NCBI GenBank assembly: GCA_002361155.1
Contig: DERZ01000046.1
Coordinates: 1 to 30,582, forward strand
Direction of reading: 5' to 3'
Length of the DNA stretch: 30,582 nt
From: Porphyromonadaceae bacterium UBA3327
GTDB lineage: Bacteria; Bacteroidota; Bacteroidia; Bacteroidales; Muribaculaceae
The position numbers and the translations under genes were made by a program. Under the pieces are notes generated by a model. The model was not told the origin of the DNA. It saw only the letters and a program-made list of their open reading frames with translations, and ran no database searches. Below, piece after piece: positions 1 through 8,046 of the stretch (the stretch's first letter is position 1; the number at the start of each line of letters is the position of its first letter).

Positions 1-1
1 C

Positions 2-562
2 CCCTGGGGCAAGAAGACTCCGAAGGGAGAAATCAAGAAAATGAGCGCCCTGCTTGATTCAGCTGTATTCCCCGGAGTACAGGGAGGTCCGCTCGAGCAT
101 GTGATCGCCGCCAAGGCTGTTGCTTTCGGAGAGGCTCTCCAGCCCGAATGGAAAGAATATGCCGTTCAGGTGAAGAAAAACGCCAACGCTCTTGCCAACG
201 CTCTCATCAACCGCGGATACAAGATCATTTCCGACGGAACTGACAATCACTGCATGCTTGTCGACCTCCGCACCAAATTCCCAGACATGAGCGGAAAGAA
301 AGCGGAGCGTGTGCTCGTAGAGGCAGACATCACCGCCAACAAGAACATGGTACCCTACGACAGCCGCAGCCCCTTCCTCACCAGCGGTCTTCGCTTCGGC
401 ACGGCAGCCATCACCACCCGCGGTGCCGACGAACAGCTCATGGAGACTATCGCCGGCCTGATCGACCGTGTGCTCTCCAACGCCGACGATCCCGAGACAA
501 TCGCCGCCGTACGCGCCGAGGTTAACGAGATGATGAACTCCTACCCCATGTTCGCATGGTAA
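2..562 (+). CDS. glyA: Serine hydroxymethyltransferase, C-terminal part (5' end outside window)
   Basis: Cytosolic PLP enzyme that interconverts serine and glycine and loads one-carbon units onto tetrahydrofolate. The reading frame is open from the first bases of the window and gives 186 residues, so rather less than half of the usual 410-430 residue protein is seen. The visible part begins with [13 protein letters not shown], which in Bacteroidetes GlyA lies a little after the PLP-binding lysine, so that lysine is just outside the window. Family landmarks present are [17 protein letters not shown] and the substrate-carboxylate arginine region [12 protein letters not shown] methionine codon at 41 is internal and not the start. 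Two hairpins follow the stop, so transcription probably ends or is attenuated before bioD. Confidence 0.97.
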   Translation, partial: PWGKKTPKGEIKKMSALLDSAVFPGVQGGPLEHVIAAKAVAFGEALQPEWKEYAVQVKKNANALANALINRGYKIISDGTDNHCMLVDLRTKFPDMSGKKAERVLVEADITANKNMVPYDSRSPFLTSGLRFGTAAITTRGADEQLMETIAGLIDRVLSNADDPETIAAVRAEVNEMMNSYPMFAW

Positions 563-571
563 ATCCCATAT

Positions 572-609
572 CCTTTCCATAATAATCCGACATTTTTATT
601 GTGGAAAGG
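572..609 (+). terminator. First of two tandem hairpins after glyA
   Basis: Fourteen-pair stem (572-585 with 596-609, one T-G wobble) around a 10-nt loop, starting 9 nt after the glyA stop. No T-run follows directly, so alone it looks more like a 3'-end stabiliser or first half of a double terminator than a canonical intrinsic terminator. Confidence 0.5.
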
Positions 610-615
610 AGACTT

Positions 616-649
616 AAAGGAACGTCCTCATCCGTGAGGACGTTCCTTT
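616..649 (+). terminator. Second hairpin after glyA, likely intrinsic terminator
   Basis: Perfect 15-bp stem (616-630 with 635-649) with a TCCG tetraloop, ending in TTTCTC. It sits 6 nt after the first hairpin. The stem is strong and the T-run short, so termination could be partial, leaving some read-through into bioD, for which I see no clear promoter of its own. Confidence 0.65.
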
Positions 650-691
650 CTCAACTTTCGATCCCACCACCTCACACAATTATAACCAAAC

Positions 692-1333
692 ATGCTCTGG
701 CCTTCGACATTATTCGTTACCGGTACCGACACCGATTCCGGCAAAAGCTATGCAACCGGTTGGCTCGCCAACAAAATAGCGGCCGACAATCTCAAAGTCA
801 TCACACAAAAGTTCATACAGACCGGGAACCGCGAATTCAGCGAGGATATCCAGGTACACCGCAAGATAATGGGAACCGGCCTGCTTCCTGCAGACCTTAT
901 CCACATCACTGCGCCGGTCATAATGTCTTATCCGGCTTCGCCGGACCTTGCCGCCCGCATCGACGGAGTGAAAATAGATCTGAAGCTGATAGACCAGGCC
1001 ACCAGGACTCTTTCGGCCGAATACGACACCGTCATTATAGAGGGCGCGGGCGGTCTGATGGTCCCGGTCGAAGAAGAATATCTCACTATCGACTATATAC
1101 GCGAGAGAAAACTTCCCGCCGTGCTGGTAACAAACGGCAAGCTCGGATCTATCAACCACACATTACTCTCGCTCCAGGCAATCTGCAATGCCGGAATAGA
1201 TCTCTTCGCAGTAATTTACAATCCCTATTTCGATAAGGATAAAATAATAGCCGAGGATACGCGTAATTATATCAGGGGGTGGCTTGAAAACCATTTCCCG
1301 GGAACACTCTTTATGGAAATGACCAAAATCTGA
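692..1333 (+). CDS. bioD: Dethiobiotin synthetase
   Basis: ATP-dependent carboxylase that closes the ureido ring of 7,8-diaminopelargonate to give dethiobiotin, the next-to-last step of biotin synthesis; cytosolic homodimer in the known family. The 213-residue product matches the family length. The N-terminal P-loop reads GTDTDSGKS (residues 9-17), a variant of the usual GTDTxxGKT. The substrate-lysine region is QKFIQTGN, and EGAGGLMVP carries the conserved switch motif. No other biotin gene (bioA, bioB, bioF) lies in the window, so this bioD is detached from the rest of the pathway, or biotin genes are scattered in this genome. The exonuclease gene follows after 27 nt, probably in the same transcript. 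Confidence 0.93.
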   Translation: MLWPSTLFVTGTDTDSGKSYATGWLANKIAADNLKVITQKFIQTGNREFSEDIQVHRKIMGTGLLPADLIHITAPVIMSYPASPDLAARIDGVKIDLKLIDQATRTLSAEYDTVIIEGAGGLMVPVEEEYLTIDYIRERKLPAVLVTNGKLGSINHTLLSLQAICNAGIDLFAVIYNPYFDKDKIIAEDTRNYIRGWLENHFPGTLFMEMTKI

Positions 1334-1360
1334 CCTTTATTGAGACGACAGGAAGCTGAT

Positions 1361-2173
1361 ATGCAGGACAGCGCTATAAATTATAAGAATCTGAACATCC
1401 GGAAAGGTTACGGAGTTACTATCTCGAAGCAGCAGCTGGCAGATCTTCCCGCTGCCGCCTACGAAGGGAAAACCGTCGTGGTGGATTCCCGCGAGGATGC
1501 TGAAAAAGCTGCGGAAGTGCTCCGGAGCGCCAGCGTTATCGGATTCGACACTGAGACAAAACCAAGTTTCAAACGGGGCACGACATATAATGTCGCTCTG
1601 CTCCAGCTTGCCTCGCGCGACACCTGCTTTCTGATACGCCTCAACCACATCGGCCTTCCCAAGTCTATCCAGGAAATACTCGAGGATTCTTCCCTTCTTA
1701 AAGTAGGAGTCTCCATCCACGATGACTTCCGGAATCTAAACAAAATATATCCTGTCGCGCCTGACGGATTCATAGACCTTCAGAATTTCGTTAAAGAATT
1801 CGGAATAGTTGACAATTCCCTCTCCCGCATCTATGCAGTGCTTTTCGGAAAACGCATTTCCAAAGGACAACGGCTCACGAACTGGGAGGCTCATGAACTG
1901 TCCGCGCATCAGCGCGACTATGCCGCCCTGGATGCCATGGCATGCATCGAAATATATGAACGCCTCAGAACAGAAGGCTTCAATGCTGCTGCCTCTCAAT
2001 ATCTGACCGACCTTGTCGAACTCGCCCGACTCCAGGAGGAACATGCCGAGCAATCGCGTATCCATGCCATGGAATTGCGCGAACAGCAGGCACAGAACCC
2101 GACTCCCGATTCCGCTCCCAAGCCTAAAAAAGCCACAAAAAAACGTCATTCACGCCATGCCCGGAAACAATAA
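1361..2173 (+). CDS. RNase D-like 3'-5' exonuclease domain protein (DEDDy)
   Basis: Predicted metal-dependent 3'-5' exonuclease of the DnaQ-like DEDD superfamily, substrate unknown (RNA or DNA). In the 270-residue form starting at ATG 1361, exonuclease motif I is FDTETKPSF (D63, E65), motif II is IHDDFRNL (D122), and motif III is YAALD (Y187, D191), so all four acidic residues and the tyrosine of the DEDDy type are present. There is no HRDC or polymerase domain, only a lysine- and arginine-rich tail (KPKKATKKRHSRHARK) that may bind nucleic acid. A TTG at 1340 would add seven residues, but ATG 1361 is preceded by AGGAAG and is preferred. The gene overlaps the next by 17 nt. Confidence 0.85.
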   Translation: MQDSAINYKNLNIRKGYGVTISKQQLADLPAAAYEGKTVVVDSREDAEKAAEVLRSASVIGFDTETKPSFKRGTTYNVALLQLASRDTCFLIRLNHIGLPKSIQEILEDSSLLKVGVSIHDDFRNLNKIYPVAPDGFIDLQNFVKEFGIVDNSLSRIYAVLFGKRISKGQRLTNWEAHELSAHQRDYAALDAMACIEIYERLRTEGFNAAASQYLTDLVELARLQEEHAEQSRIHAMELREQQAQNPTPDSAPKPKKATKKRHSRHARKQ

Positions 2174-2366
2174 AAAACTCCGCAAGTCCATCTGGCTTCC
2201 TGGTCTTTTATTCATTTATCTTCTCGCGATGACGCTGATATTCGGCACCGGTCTGATCCACGGAGGCGAATGGATGCGACTGATTTGTGTCTCCGTAATA
2301 GAGCTGGCCCTGATAGCCGCGCTCCATATCCTGCTGAAAAAACGCGAAGAGCGAGAACAGCGCTAA
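2157..2366 (+). CDS. Small two-helix membrane protein, unknown function
   Basis: I do not recognise this 69-residue protein. It starts at an ATG 17 nt before the end of the exonuclease gene, in another frame, which suggests translational coupling. It has a basic N-terminus (NNKKLRK), a hydrophobic segment at about residues 12-34, a short polar turn (HGGEW), a second hydrophobic segment at about 41-61 and a charged end (KKREEREQR). This is the pattern of a helical hairpin in the inner membrane with both ends in the cytosol. The last codons face the 3' end of the proposed minus-strand RNA at 2363-2552. Confidence 0.6.
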   Translation: MPGNNKKLRKSIWLPGLLFIYLLAMTLIFGTGLIHGGEWMRLICVSVIELALIAALHILLKKREEREQR

Positions 2367-2552
2367 AACATATACATTTCATATCTGCAGATGCACACAA
2401 CAGCGCATCCTGCTCGTCTATGTACAGACCTGCAGAAAGATTCCAAGTATAGATCAAGTATAGATATAGATAAAGTGTGACCTCTCGGCCACACCTTTCT
2501 ATAATCAGTTTATACAGGTAAAATCTTAAGGTATATAGAAGATTGTTTTAGG
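2363..2552 (-). ncRNA. Candidate structured small RNA, 6S-like rod
   Basis: Seen in sequence: the minus strand from about 2552 down to 2363 starts a few nt after an exact-consensus promoter and its two ends pair perfectly over 8 bp (2544-2551 with 2363-2370). Inside, TCTATATAC (2539-2531) pairs 8 of 9 with 2425-2417, AAGATT (2527-2522) with 2442-2437, GTATA (2515-2511) with 2462-2458, and an apical stem of 17 pairs (2503-2487 with 2482-2465, one bulge) closes on a GAGA tetraloop. A side hairpin (2409-2403 with 2396-2390) lies in the 3' half. Two stems need G-U pairs that work only on the minus strand, which favours that strand. Length near 190 nt, closing stem, open middle, long apical stem and 3'-side hairpin resemble 6S RNA; that identification is inference. 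A T-run follows at 2344-2339. Confidence 0.55.
2444..2465. repeat. Perfect 11-bp tandem duplication
   Basis: CAAGTATAGAT occurs twice without a gap (2444-2454 and 2455-2465). It lies in the 3' strand of the rod-like RNA candidate. On the minus strand each copy reads TATACTTG, one mismatch from the -7 consensus TAnnTTTG. Confidence 0.8.
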
Positions 2553-2557
2553 TTCTG

Positions 2558-2589
2558 CAAAAGTACTGCCAATATCCTAATTGACCAAA
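2558..2589 (-). promoter_or_regulatory. Consensus Bacteroidetes promoter without an annotated gene
   Basis: On the minus strand TTTG (2589-2586), exactly 20 nt, then TACTTTTG (2565-2558), an exact match to TTTG-N20-TAnnTTTG. It points away from mutL and towards 2550-2360, where no minus-strand gene exists, so it is assigned to the small RNA candidate. Confidence 0.6.
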
Positions 2590-2682
2590 TATTAAAGCTG
2601 CAAAAGCAATAAATATGTTGTAAAACATACCATTTACACCTGGAATCAGGATTTAAATCAATTTTCTCAAGACTATGCACTG

Positions 2683-4554
2683 CTATATGGTGAGCATAGA
2701 TGAGATCCGCTTTTCGTCGAGGGTCAGGAAGATGGGGTTGCCGCCGGGGGTAAGACTAGGGTCGGGAAGACTGAACAGACTGCTGATGATATGCTCCATC
2801 TCGTCGGCCGAGAGGCGCACACCGCGCCGGATAGAGGCCGACCTCGCCATCATAAGAGCGACACGCTGCTGGATCGAAAAGTCACCGGCTCCATCCTTGC
2901 CGTAATTCACACTGTCCTCCTGAACGGAGTCGAGTATGCGAAGTATCACATCTTTCGGATCACTTTTACGGAGCATGGCAGGCACAGCGGTTATCCTCCA
3001 GTCCGATCCGCTCTCATACTCAAGCCCGAAACCCATGCGGTGAAGATCTCCGCTCACCTCGTCAAGAGCCGCCTGCTGCCCCTGGTCGAGAGTCACTCTC
3101 TCCGGAAACATCACGCTCTGCGAAACAACATCCATCTTCTCAACCTCGCGCATGTACCCGTCATAAAGAATGCGCAGATGCGCCCGGTGCTGGTCTATCA
3201 CCAGCAGTCCGCCACGCGTGGAGGTCACTATATATTTGTTGGCAAACTGTATGCACATCTGCCCTACTTCTCCCGCACTCCCAACTTCTCCGAACATTCC
3301 ATCCACCCTCTCCACAGCAGTATCCGCAGAAAGCGAACAAAACGGATTGGCATTTTCCCGAGTTTCACTTTCCGCATTGCCGAAATCGGCCGACACACCT
3401 TCATAAAGCGACTCCCAGTCTGGATTCACTCTTGTCTGCCGCGACGATGCCTTGAAAGGATTGTAGCCGTCGTGAAAGCCGGAATCAGGAACCCTTGGCT
3501 GCTCACCCGACAGCAAAGGATTAAGCGGAATCGCATCCACGGTGAAATCTATGCTCGGGACCGCCGAGTATTTTCCGAGCGAGGTCTTGACAGCCGATAC
3601 CAATATCGGCCATATCTGCTGCTCATACTCAAACTTTATTTCATTCTTTGTGGGATGGATGTTCACATCGATGCTCGAAGGATCGACCGTGAACTTCAGG
3701 AAATAGCATGGCTGCGTGTCCGTTGCGATAAGAGAATCGTAACAGCTCAGCACCGCCTTGTGAAAATAGGGGTGCCGCATGTTGCGTCCGTTCACGATAA
3801 GGAACTGCAGGGGATTTCTGCGTCTTGCGAATTCCGGTCGGGACACGAAGCCTTCTATCCTGACAAGAGAAGTATCAACCTCAACCGGGAGCAACTGCTC
3901 GCTCTTGAGATTGTTTTTCCATATATCCTCGATGCGGAGACGGAACAAAGCAGCCCTAAGGTCGATCAAACGCGTGCCGTTGTCAATGGACAGACGTATC
4001 TGATTGTTGACCAAGGCGAGTCGTTCGAACTCCCGCATTATGTTGGAGAGTTCCACATTGTCGCTTTTCAGGAATTTTCTGCGCGCCGGCACATTGAAAA
4101 AGAGCTTGCGCACACTGATGCATGTTCCCTTATCGCACACACAGGGCTCCTGCGTCTCGACCTTTGAGCCTACAATCACCAGACGCGTGCCAATCGGGGC
4201 ATCGGTAGTGCGGGTACGTACCTCCACTTCCGAGATCGCGCATATCGACGGGAGGGCCTCTCCGCGGAATCCCATGGTCTGCAATGTAAAGAGGTCATCG
4301 GCGCGGCGTATCTTCGACGTGGCATGACGTTCGAAAGCCATGCGCGCATCTGTCTCCGACATGCCGCAGCCGTTGTCTATGATCTGGATCAGGGTCTTGC
4401 CGGCATCCTTCACATTTATACGGATATCGGTGGCTCCTGCGTCCACCGCATTCTCCACGAGTTCCTTTATAACCGATGCGGGACGTTGGATCACCTCGCC
4501 CGCCGCTATCTGGTTTGCCACTGAGTCCGGCAACAGTCTTATGACATCGCTCAT
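2683..4554 (-). CDS. mutL: DNA mismatch repair protein MutL
   Basis: GHL-type ATPase that links MutS mismatch recognition to downstream repair. The 623-residue protein has the N-terminal ATPase with E31/N35 (ELVENAVDAG), DNGCGM (60-65) and GFRGEALPSI (95-104), the transducer domain with NVPARRKFLK and the DVNIHPTKNEIKF region, a low-complexity linker (about 335-425), and a C-terminal dimerisation domain. The C-terminal nuclease motifs of endonuclease MutLs are altered: the DQHAxxExxxxE box reads DQHRAHLRILYD (454-465) and the position of CPHGRP reads TPGGNP (602-607). Its start overlaps the stop of the OstA-like gene by 4 nt (ATGA), so it is the last gene of an envelope operon. No clear terminator was found after the stop. 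Confidence 0.95.
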   Translation of the reverse strand: MSDVIRLLPDSVANQIAAGEVIQRPASVIKELVENAVDAGATDIRINVKDAGKTLIQIIDNGCGMSETDARMAFERHATSKIRRADDLFTLQTMGFRGEALPSICAISEVEVRTRTTDAPIGTRLVIVGSKVETQEPCVCDKGTCISVRKLFFNVPARRKFLKSDNVELSNIMREFERLALVNNQIRLSIDNGTRLIDLRAALFRLRIEDIWKNNLKSEQLLPVEVDTSLVRIEGFVSRPEFARRRNPLQFLIVNGRNMRHPYFHKAVLSCYDSLIATDTQPCYFLKFTVDPSSIDVNIHPTKNEIKFEYEQQIWPILVSAVKTSLGKYSAVPSIDFTVDAIPLNPLLSGEQPRVPDSGFHDGYNPFKASSRQTRVNPDWESLYEGVSADFGNAESETRENANPFCSLSADTAVERVDGMFGEVGSAGEVGQMCIQFANKYIVTSTRGGLLVIDQHRAHLRILYDGYMREVEKMDVVSQSVMFPERVTLDQGQQAALDEVSGDLHRMGFGLEYESGSDWRITAVPAMLRKSDPKDVILRILDSVQEDSVNYGKDGAGDFSIQQRVALMMARSASIRRGVRLSADEMEHIISSLFSLPDPSLTPGGNPIFLTLDEKRISSMLTI

Positions 4555-6674
4555 TGTTTTCTTCCGATTTTACCTTGCGGAGCCAGACCGCTGTTAACAT
4601 TATTGCCCGGAGTGTTGCCGAACGGGGATTTCGGAACGGTTCTGATTATTGGAGCCTCGTTGAAATAACGCTCCAGGTCTTCGGGAACTTCTCCCAGCTC
4701 ATCGTTCCACTTCACCCTGTCGCCATACCATGAACGCCGTGGACGGAGAGCCTCCAGCCATCGGAATCCATGGAGATACTGCGATGATTTCCTGACATCG
4801 AACAGAGGCGTTACCGTCCCGGAAACCTCAGGCCACATCTTCAGATGTTTCATCTCCTTACCATCCATGTCAACAGTGAGATATGAACTTTCGGCATGCA
4901 CAAGCTTGTTGAAACTTGAATCGTTTTCCTGGGGAAGGAATATAGTCTCCACATTCCCGTCCACTTCAAGACGCTTCATCTCCTCTCCTTCGAAATATGC
5001 CTTCAACCTGCTTCCTGACATCTGGTTATAGAAATCCTCTTCGAGATGCTCCGCAACCATTCCCGACTCCGGAAGGAGCGCCCAGTCCGCCGCCGAATCG
5101 TTGAAATGCACATCAATACGATTACCATACACCTGACGCTCGCCACTCCATACCACCGGTTTTCGGATCATGTTCAATATCGAGTCAACCTCTCTGAATA
5201 TCAGCGTATCGGCTATTCCCTGAAGGTCTTTGTTGAAAAATCTCGCCCGCCCCAAGGCTCTTGCTTCATAGTATTCTTTGGGAACCATAAGATTGGAATC
5301 CCTGCCCAGTCTGTCGTATCCCGGCTTTATATTCAGACTGTCCACAACCACGACAGGAAAAGTATCCGTTAATTCGGCAACAGATTTATCTGCGATGTCG
5401 TTCTGGCATCCCGGCATCCTGATATCGTCGGGCAACAGTTTGAGAAGCACCGGCATGGCATCGGCAATGGCCTGCAGCGACCGATATCCTTCGAGTCGCC
5501 GGCGGGAGGCCGCCGACAAAGGAGCTGCAAGCGAATCAGGCCATGACAATATCTCCGTCACGAAAGTAAGTATGGTATCGGCACGCAGAAAAAGCGTATC
5601 GGGGCGTGAATACTCCATAAGCAACGGATATCCTGTGGACAAGGCTGAGCGTATGGAGTCGTTATATTCGCCGTATTCACCGACAAGTGTCATCTTTCTT
5701 GCCGTGTCGGTCAGTACCATTGGCGTGCGCAGCCGCGACAAGTCACGGAACATATATGCGCGGCTCACTCTTGTGGCCTTGTCATAGATAATCGAATCCC
5801 CTTCGAGAGTAGTGACGTTCATCGATGAATCACGGTGGATTATAGTGGAGCGCGCAGTGAGTTGCGCGTGGTCCGTACGGGTGTCGTACCAGCCCTGCGA
5901 AGTCAGAATGGTATCGTTGGCGCCCTCGATACGGGTAGGAGTGCAGATCTCGGCTATATGCGTATCGGTATTGTAGTCAAGTTCCTCCGTTATCAGGCGA
6001 TAACCGTCACTATTGTTCACAAGCAACACATTGTCCCTGAATTTCGACTGCTTGGTCTGAGGCGAGTACTCTCCATATTCCGAAGTGAGGGTATTCACAT
6101 CGTCTTCAAGTCTGCCACCGGTGGTGTACCATCCGATTTCCGAATTGAGATCATAGTCCAGACTGTCGGTCACAAGCTTCACCGTACGGTTCCTGAGTTC
6201 CACATTCTGACGGGAAAATCCGTCAGTGAGGACGGCATGCCTGGCAATGCCGTCATAGAAAAGTTTGTCGGCGTAGACAAACAGCGTATCGCCCTGCCTC
6301 ATCTCGACGTGTCCGTAGGCATCAAGCGAGTTTTTTTCGGGATAATACCATGCAGAGTCGCAGAACATCCACATATTGCCGTGCCGGAATATAACAGAAC
6401 CCTTCACTATCTGAAACTCCTCATACTCGTTCGCCGGGCGATACAGGGAATCGGCCTGTTCGAGGAATACCCGATCTCCCCGCGACCGCGATGAATCCGG
6501 AATCGAGGGCTTTATCGGCCTTGCGGGAGCCGGGCGGCGGAATTCTTCCCTGGCGGCACGACGCTGCTTCGTCTGCGAATAGGCACTCTGCCATAGCAGA
6601 AGTGTCCCGGCGGTGACAAGCAGCGCCAGGACAACCGTGATGAACTTCGGCGTGGCCGATGAAAATCCCTTCAT
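4551..6674 (-). CDS. OstA-like protein (LptA/LptD-type N-terminal fold)
   Basis: Predicted periplasmic or outer-membrane-associated protein of the OstA-like family of Bacteroidetes, thought to act in lipopolysaccharide transport. The 707-residue product begins with a single hydrophobic segment (about residues 10-33), read as a signal peptide or anchor, then a proline- and arginine-rich stretch. From about residue 75 to 375 there are recurring short beta-type repeats of the LptA kind, with phrases such as FCDSAWYYPEKNSLDAYGHV, GDTLFVYADKLFYDG and DTLFLRADT. The C-terminal part contains further repeats and is not assigned. It lies 16 nt after the SurA-like gene and overlaps mutL by 4 nt. Placement after two periplasmic chaperone genes fits a role in outer membrane assembly. 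No LptD-type beta-barrel domain is evident. Confidence 0.8.
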   Translation of the reverse strand: MKGFSSATPKFITVVLALLVTAGTLLLWQSAYSQTKQRRAAREEFRRPAPARPIKPSIPDSSRSRGDRVFLEQADSLYRPANEYEEFQIVKGSVIFRHGNMWMFCDSAWYYPEKNSLDAYGHVEMRQGDTLFVYADKLFYDGIARHAVLTDGFSRQNVELRNRTVKLVTDSLDYDLNSEIGWYTTGGRLEDDVNTLTSEYGEYSPQTKQSKFRDNVLLVNNSDGYRLITEELDYNTDTHIAEICTPTRIEGANDTILTSQGWYDTRTDHAQLTARSTIIHRDSSMNVTTLEGDSIIYDKATRVSRAYMFRDLSRLRTPMVLTDTARKMTLVGEYGEYNDSIRSALSTGYPLLMEYSRPDTLFLRADTILTFVTEILSWPDSLAAPLSAASRRRLEGYRSLQAIADAMPVLLKLLPDDIRMPGCQNDIADKSVAELTDTFPVVVVDSLNIKPGYDRLGRDSNLMVPKEYYEARALGRARFFNKDLQGIADTLIFREVDSILNMIRKPVVWSGERQVYGNRIDVHFNDSAADWALLPESGMVAEHLEEDFYNQMSGSRLKAYFEGEEMKRLEVDGNVETIFLPQENDSSFNKLVHAESSYLTVDMDGKEMKHLKMWPEVSGTVTPLFDVRKSSQYLHGFRWLEALRPRRSWYGDRVKWNDELGEVPEDLERYFNEAPIIRTVPKSPFGNTPGNNVNSGLAPQGKIGRKQ

Positions 6675-6690
6675 AGAATCCGAATCGACG

Positions 6691-8046
6691 TCAGTGAATC
6701 CAACCCTTGTAACGGAATTCGCATTTGTCCCATCCGTCGGATATCTTCACGTAAGTATCCTGTATTTTCTGTTCGACCCATCGGGTTATGACCTTCTCCT
6801 TTTCATGGTTCTCATACATCTGTTTTATGAGATTGAAATCATCGGCAAGCGTCGCCTTGTGTCCTGGGATACGAGTTGAGAGTTTTACGATAGCAACCAC
6901 ATCGCGGTTCTTTTTCTGATCCTTCATTATGAAAGCCTCAGATATGTCGCCGGGCTGCATGAGCTCAACCTTTCTTGCCACCTCCGGAGGGAGATCCTGC
7001 ATCTCGAAACGTGTGGATCCGTTCTGCATGTTCATCATCACTCCGCGATTGTTTTTCGTGTCCTTGTCCTGCGATACGAATCTCGCCGCCTCATCGAAAG
7101 TAAACTTTCCCGCCACAATCTCCTTGCGAAGCGAATCGAGCTTTACGGTAGCATCTGTAAGTTCCTTGCCGCTGACCTTGGGCGTGAGCAGGATATGGCG
7201 CACGTTGACCTGATCTCCACGCTTTTCGATAAGCTGGATGATATGGTAGCCATATTCAGTCTCCACTATCCGGCTCACCTTCTTCGGATCGTTCAGATTG
7301 AATGCGACATTCGAGAATTCCGGCACAAAATCCGCACGGTTATGGAATCCGAGTTCGCCACCCTGCATATTCGAGCCATCCTCACTGTACAGGATAGCCA
7401 GTGTGGAGAACTCCGCTTCCCCCTTGTTGACGCGGTCGGAATAATCGCGCAGACGCGCCTTGACATCATCGATCTCCTGCTGCGGGATAACAGGATTCAC
7501 CGATATTATCTGAGCCTCAACCTGCATCGGGATGTACGGGATGCTGTCTTCCGGAAGAGCGTCGAAATACTTCCTTACCTCGTTGGGAGTCCCTTTCACA
7601 TTTTTTGTGAGCTGGCTCTGCACCTGATCCGTAATGTAGGAAGTCCTCATCACATCCATCAGCTGTTCGCGAAGCTGCGGCAGAGGCTTGTTGAAATACT
7701 CCTCTACCTTTTCTTTCGAGCCGAGATTGGCGATGAAGAAGTTGAGTCTTTTGTCCACACCGGCAGCCACCTGCGCTTCGGGAGCCTCTATCGTATCAAG
7801 CTTCGCCTGGTGGAGATACAGTTTCTGCACGGCGATCTGCTCCGGAATCACGCAGTATGGATCACCCTCGATGTGCGTTCCTTCGGAACGCGCCTGCATG
7901 TATTGTTCCTCTATCTCGGAACGGAATATAGGTTCGTCGCCCACGATCCAGGCAACTTCATCGACCACGTTTTTCTTGATCGGCGCAGCCAGAGCGCAGA
8001 ACGCCGTAAGGGCCGCCAGAGATATTGTCAGTTTCTTAATTTTCAC
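6691..8046 (-). CDS. surA: SurA-like periplasmic peptidylprolyl isomerase
   Basis: Predicted periplasmic chaperone and parvulin-type prolyl isomerase that escorts outer membrane proteins. The 451-residue protein has a signal peptide (KKLTISLAALTAFCALAAP), a SurA-type N-terminal domain beginning VVDEVAWIVGDEPIFRSEIE (about 27-46), a first parvulin domain at about 175-275 (EAQIISVNP ... FVPEFSNVAFNL ... TEYGYHIIQL) and a second at about 281-395 (NVRHILLTPK). The start is GTG at 8046, which overlaps the stop of the upstream lipoprotein gene by 4 nt (GTGA) and is followed directly by KIKK, so it fits a signal peptide. The symbol is by similarity of architecture; the family has several paralogues in Bacteroidetes. 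Confidence 0.85.
   Translation of the reverse strand: MKIKKLTISLAALTAFCALAAPIKKNVVDEVAWIVGDEPIFRSEIEEQYMQARSEGTHIEGDPYCVIPEQIAVQKLYLHQAKLDTIEAPEAQVAAGVDKRLNFFIANLGSKEKVEEYFNKPLPQLREQLMDVMRTSYITDQVQSQLTKNVKGTPNEVRKYFDALPEDSIPYIPMQVEAQIISVNPVIPQQEIDDVKARLRDYSDRVNKGEAEFSTLAILYSEDGSNMQGGELGFHNRADFVPEFSNVAFNLNDPKKVSRIVETEYGYHIIQLIEKRGDQVNVRHILLTPKVSGKELTDATVKLDSLRKEIVAGKFTFDEAARFVSQDKDTKNNRGVMMNMQNGSTRFEMQDLPPEVARKVELMQPGDISEAFIMKDQKKNRDVVAIVKLSTRIPGHKATLADDFNLIKQMYENHEKEKVITRWVEQKIQDTYVKISDGWDKCEFRYKGWIH

Noticed and set aside
601..1236. A 211-codon open frame overlapping bioD
   Set aside because: It starts in the glyA terminator and runs in another frame through the bioD P-loop; its composition (Arg, His, Ser rich) is that of a shadow.
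1340..1360. TTG start adding seven residues to the exonuclease
   Set aside because: ATG at 1361 has a purine-rich AGGAAG ahead of it and gives a more usual spacing from bioD.
2475..2494. Small hairpin read as a plus-strand terminator for the 69-residue membrane protein
   Set aside because: On the plus strand the stem contains an A-C mismatch and lacks a T-run, while on the minus strand the same stem is fully paired and part of a longer fold.
2479..2495. Minus-strand GTGGCCGAGAGGT resembles the D-arm region of Leu or Ser tRNA
   Set aside because: No acceptor stem, anticodon arm or T-arm follows at the right distance; the match is explained by the apical hairpin.
2791..4167. A 458-codon open frame on the plus strand opposite mutL
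   Set aside because: Shadow of the conserved MutL reading frame; no motif and no start context of its own.
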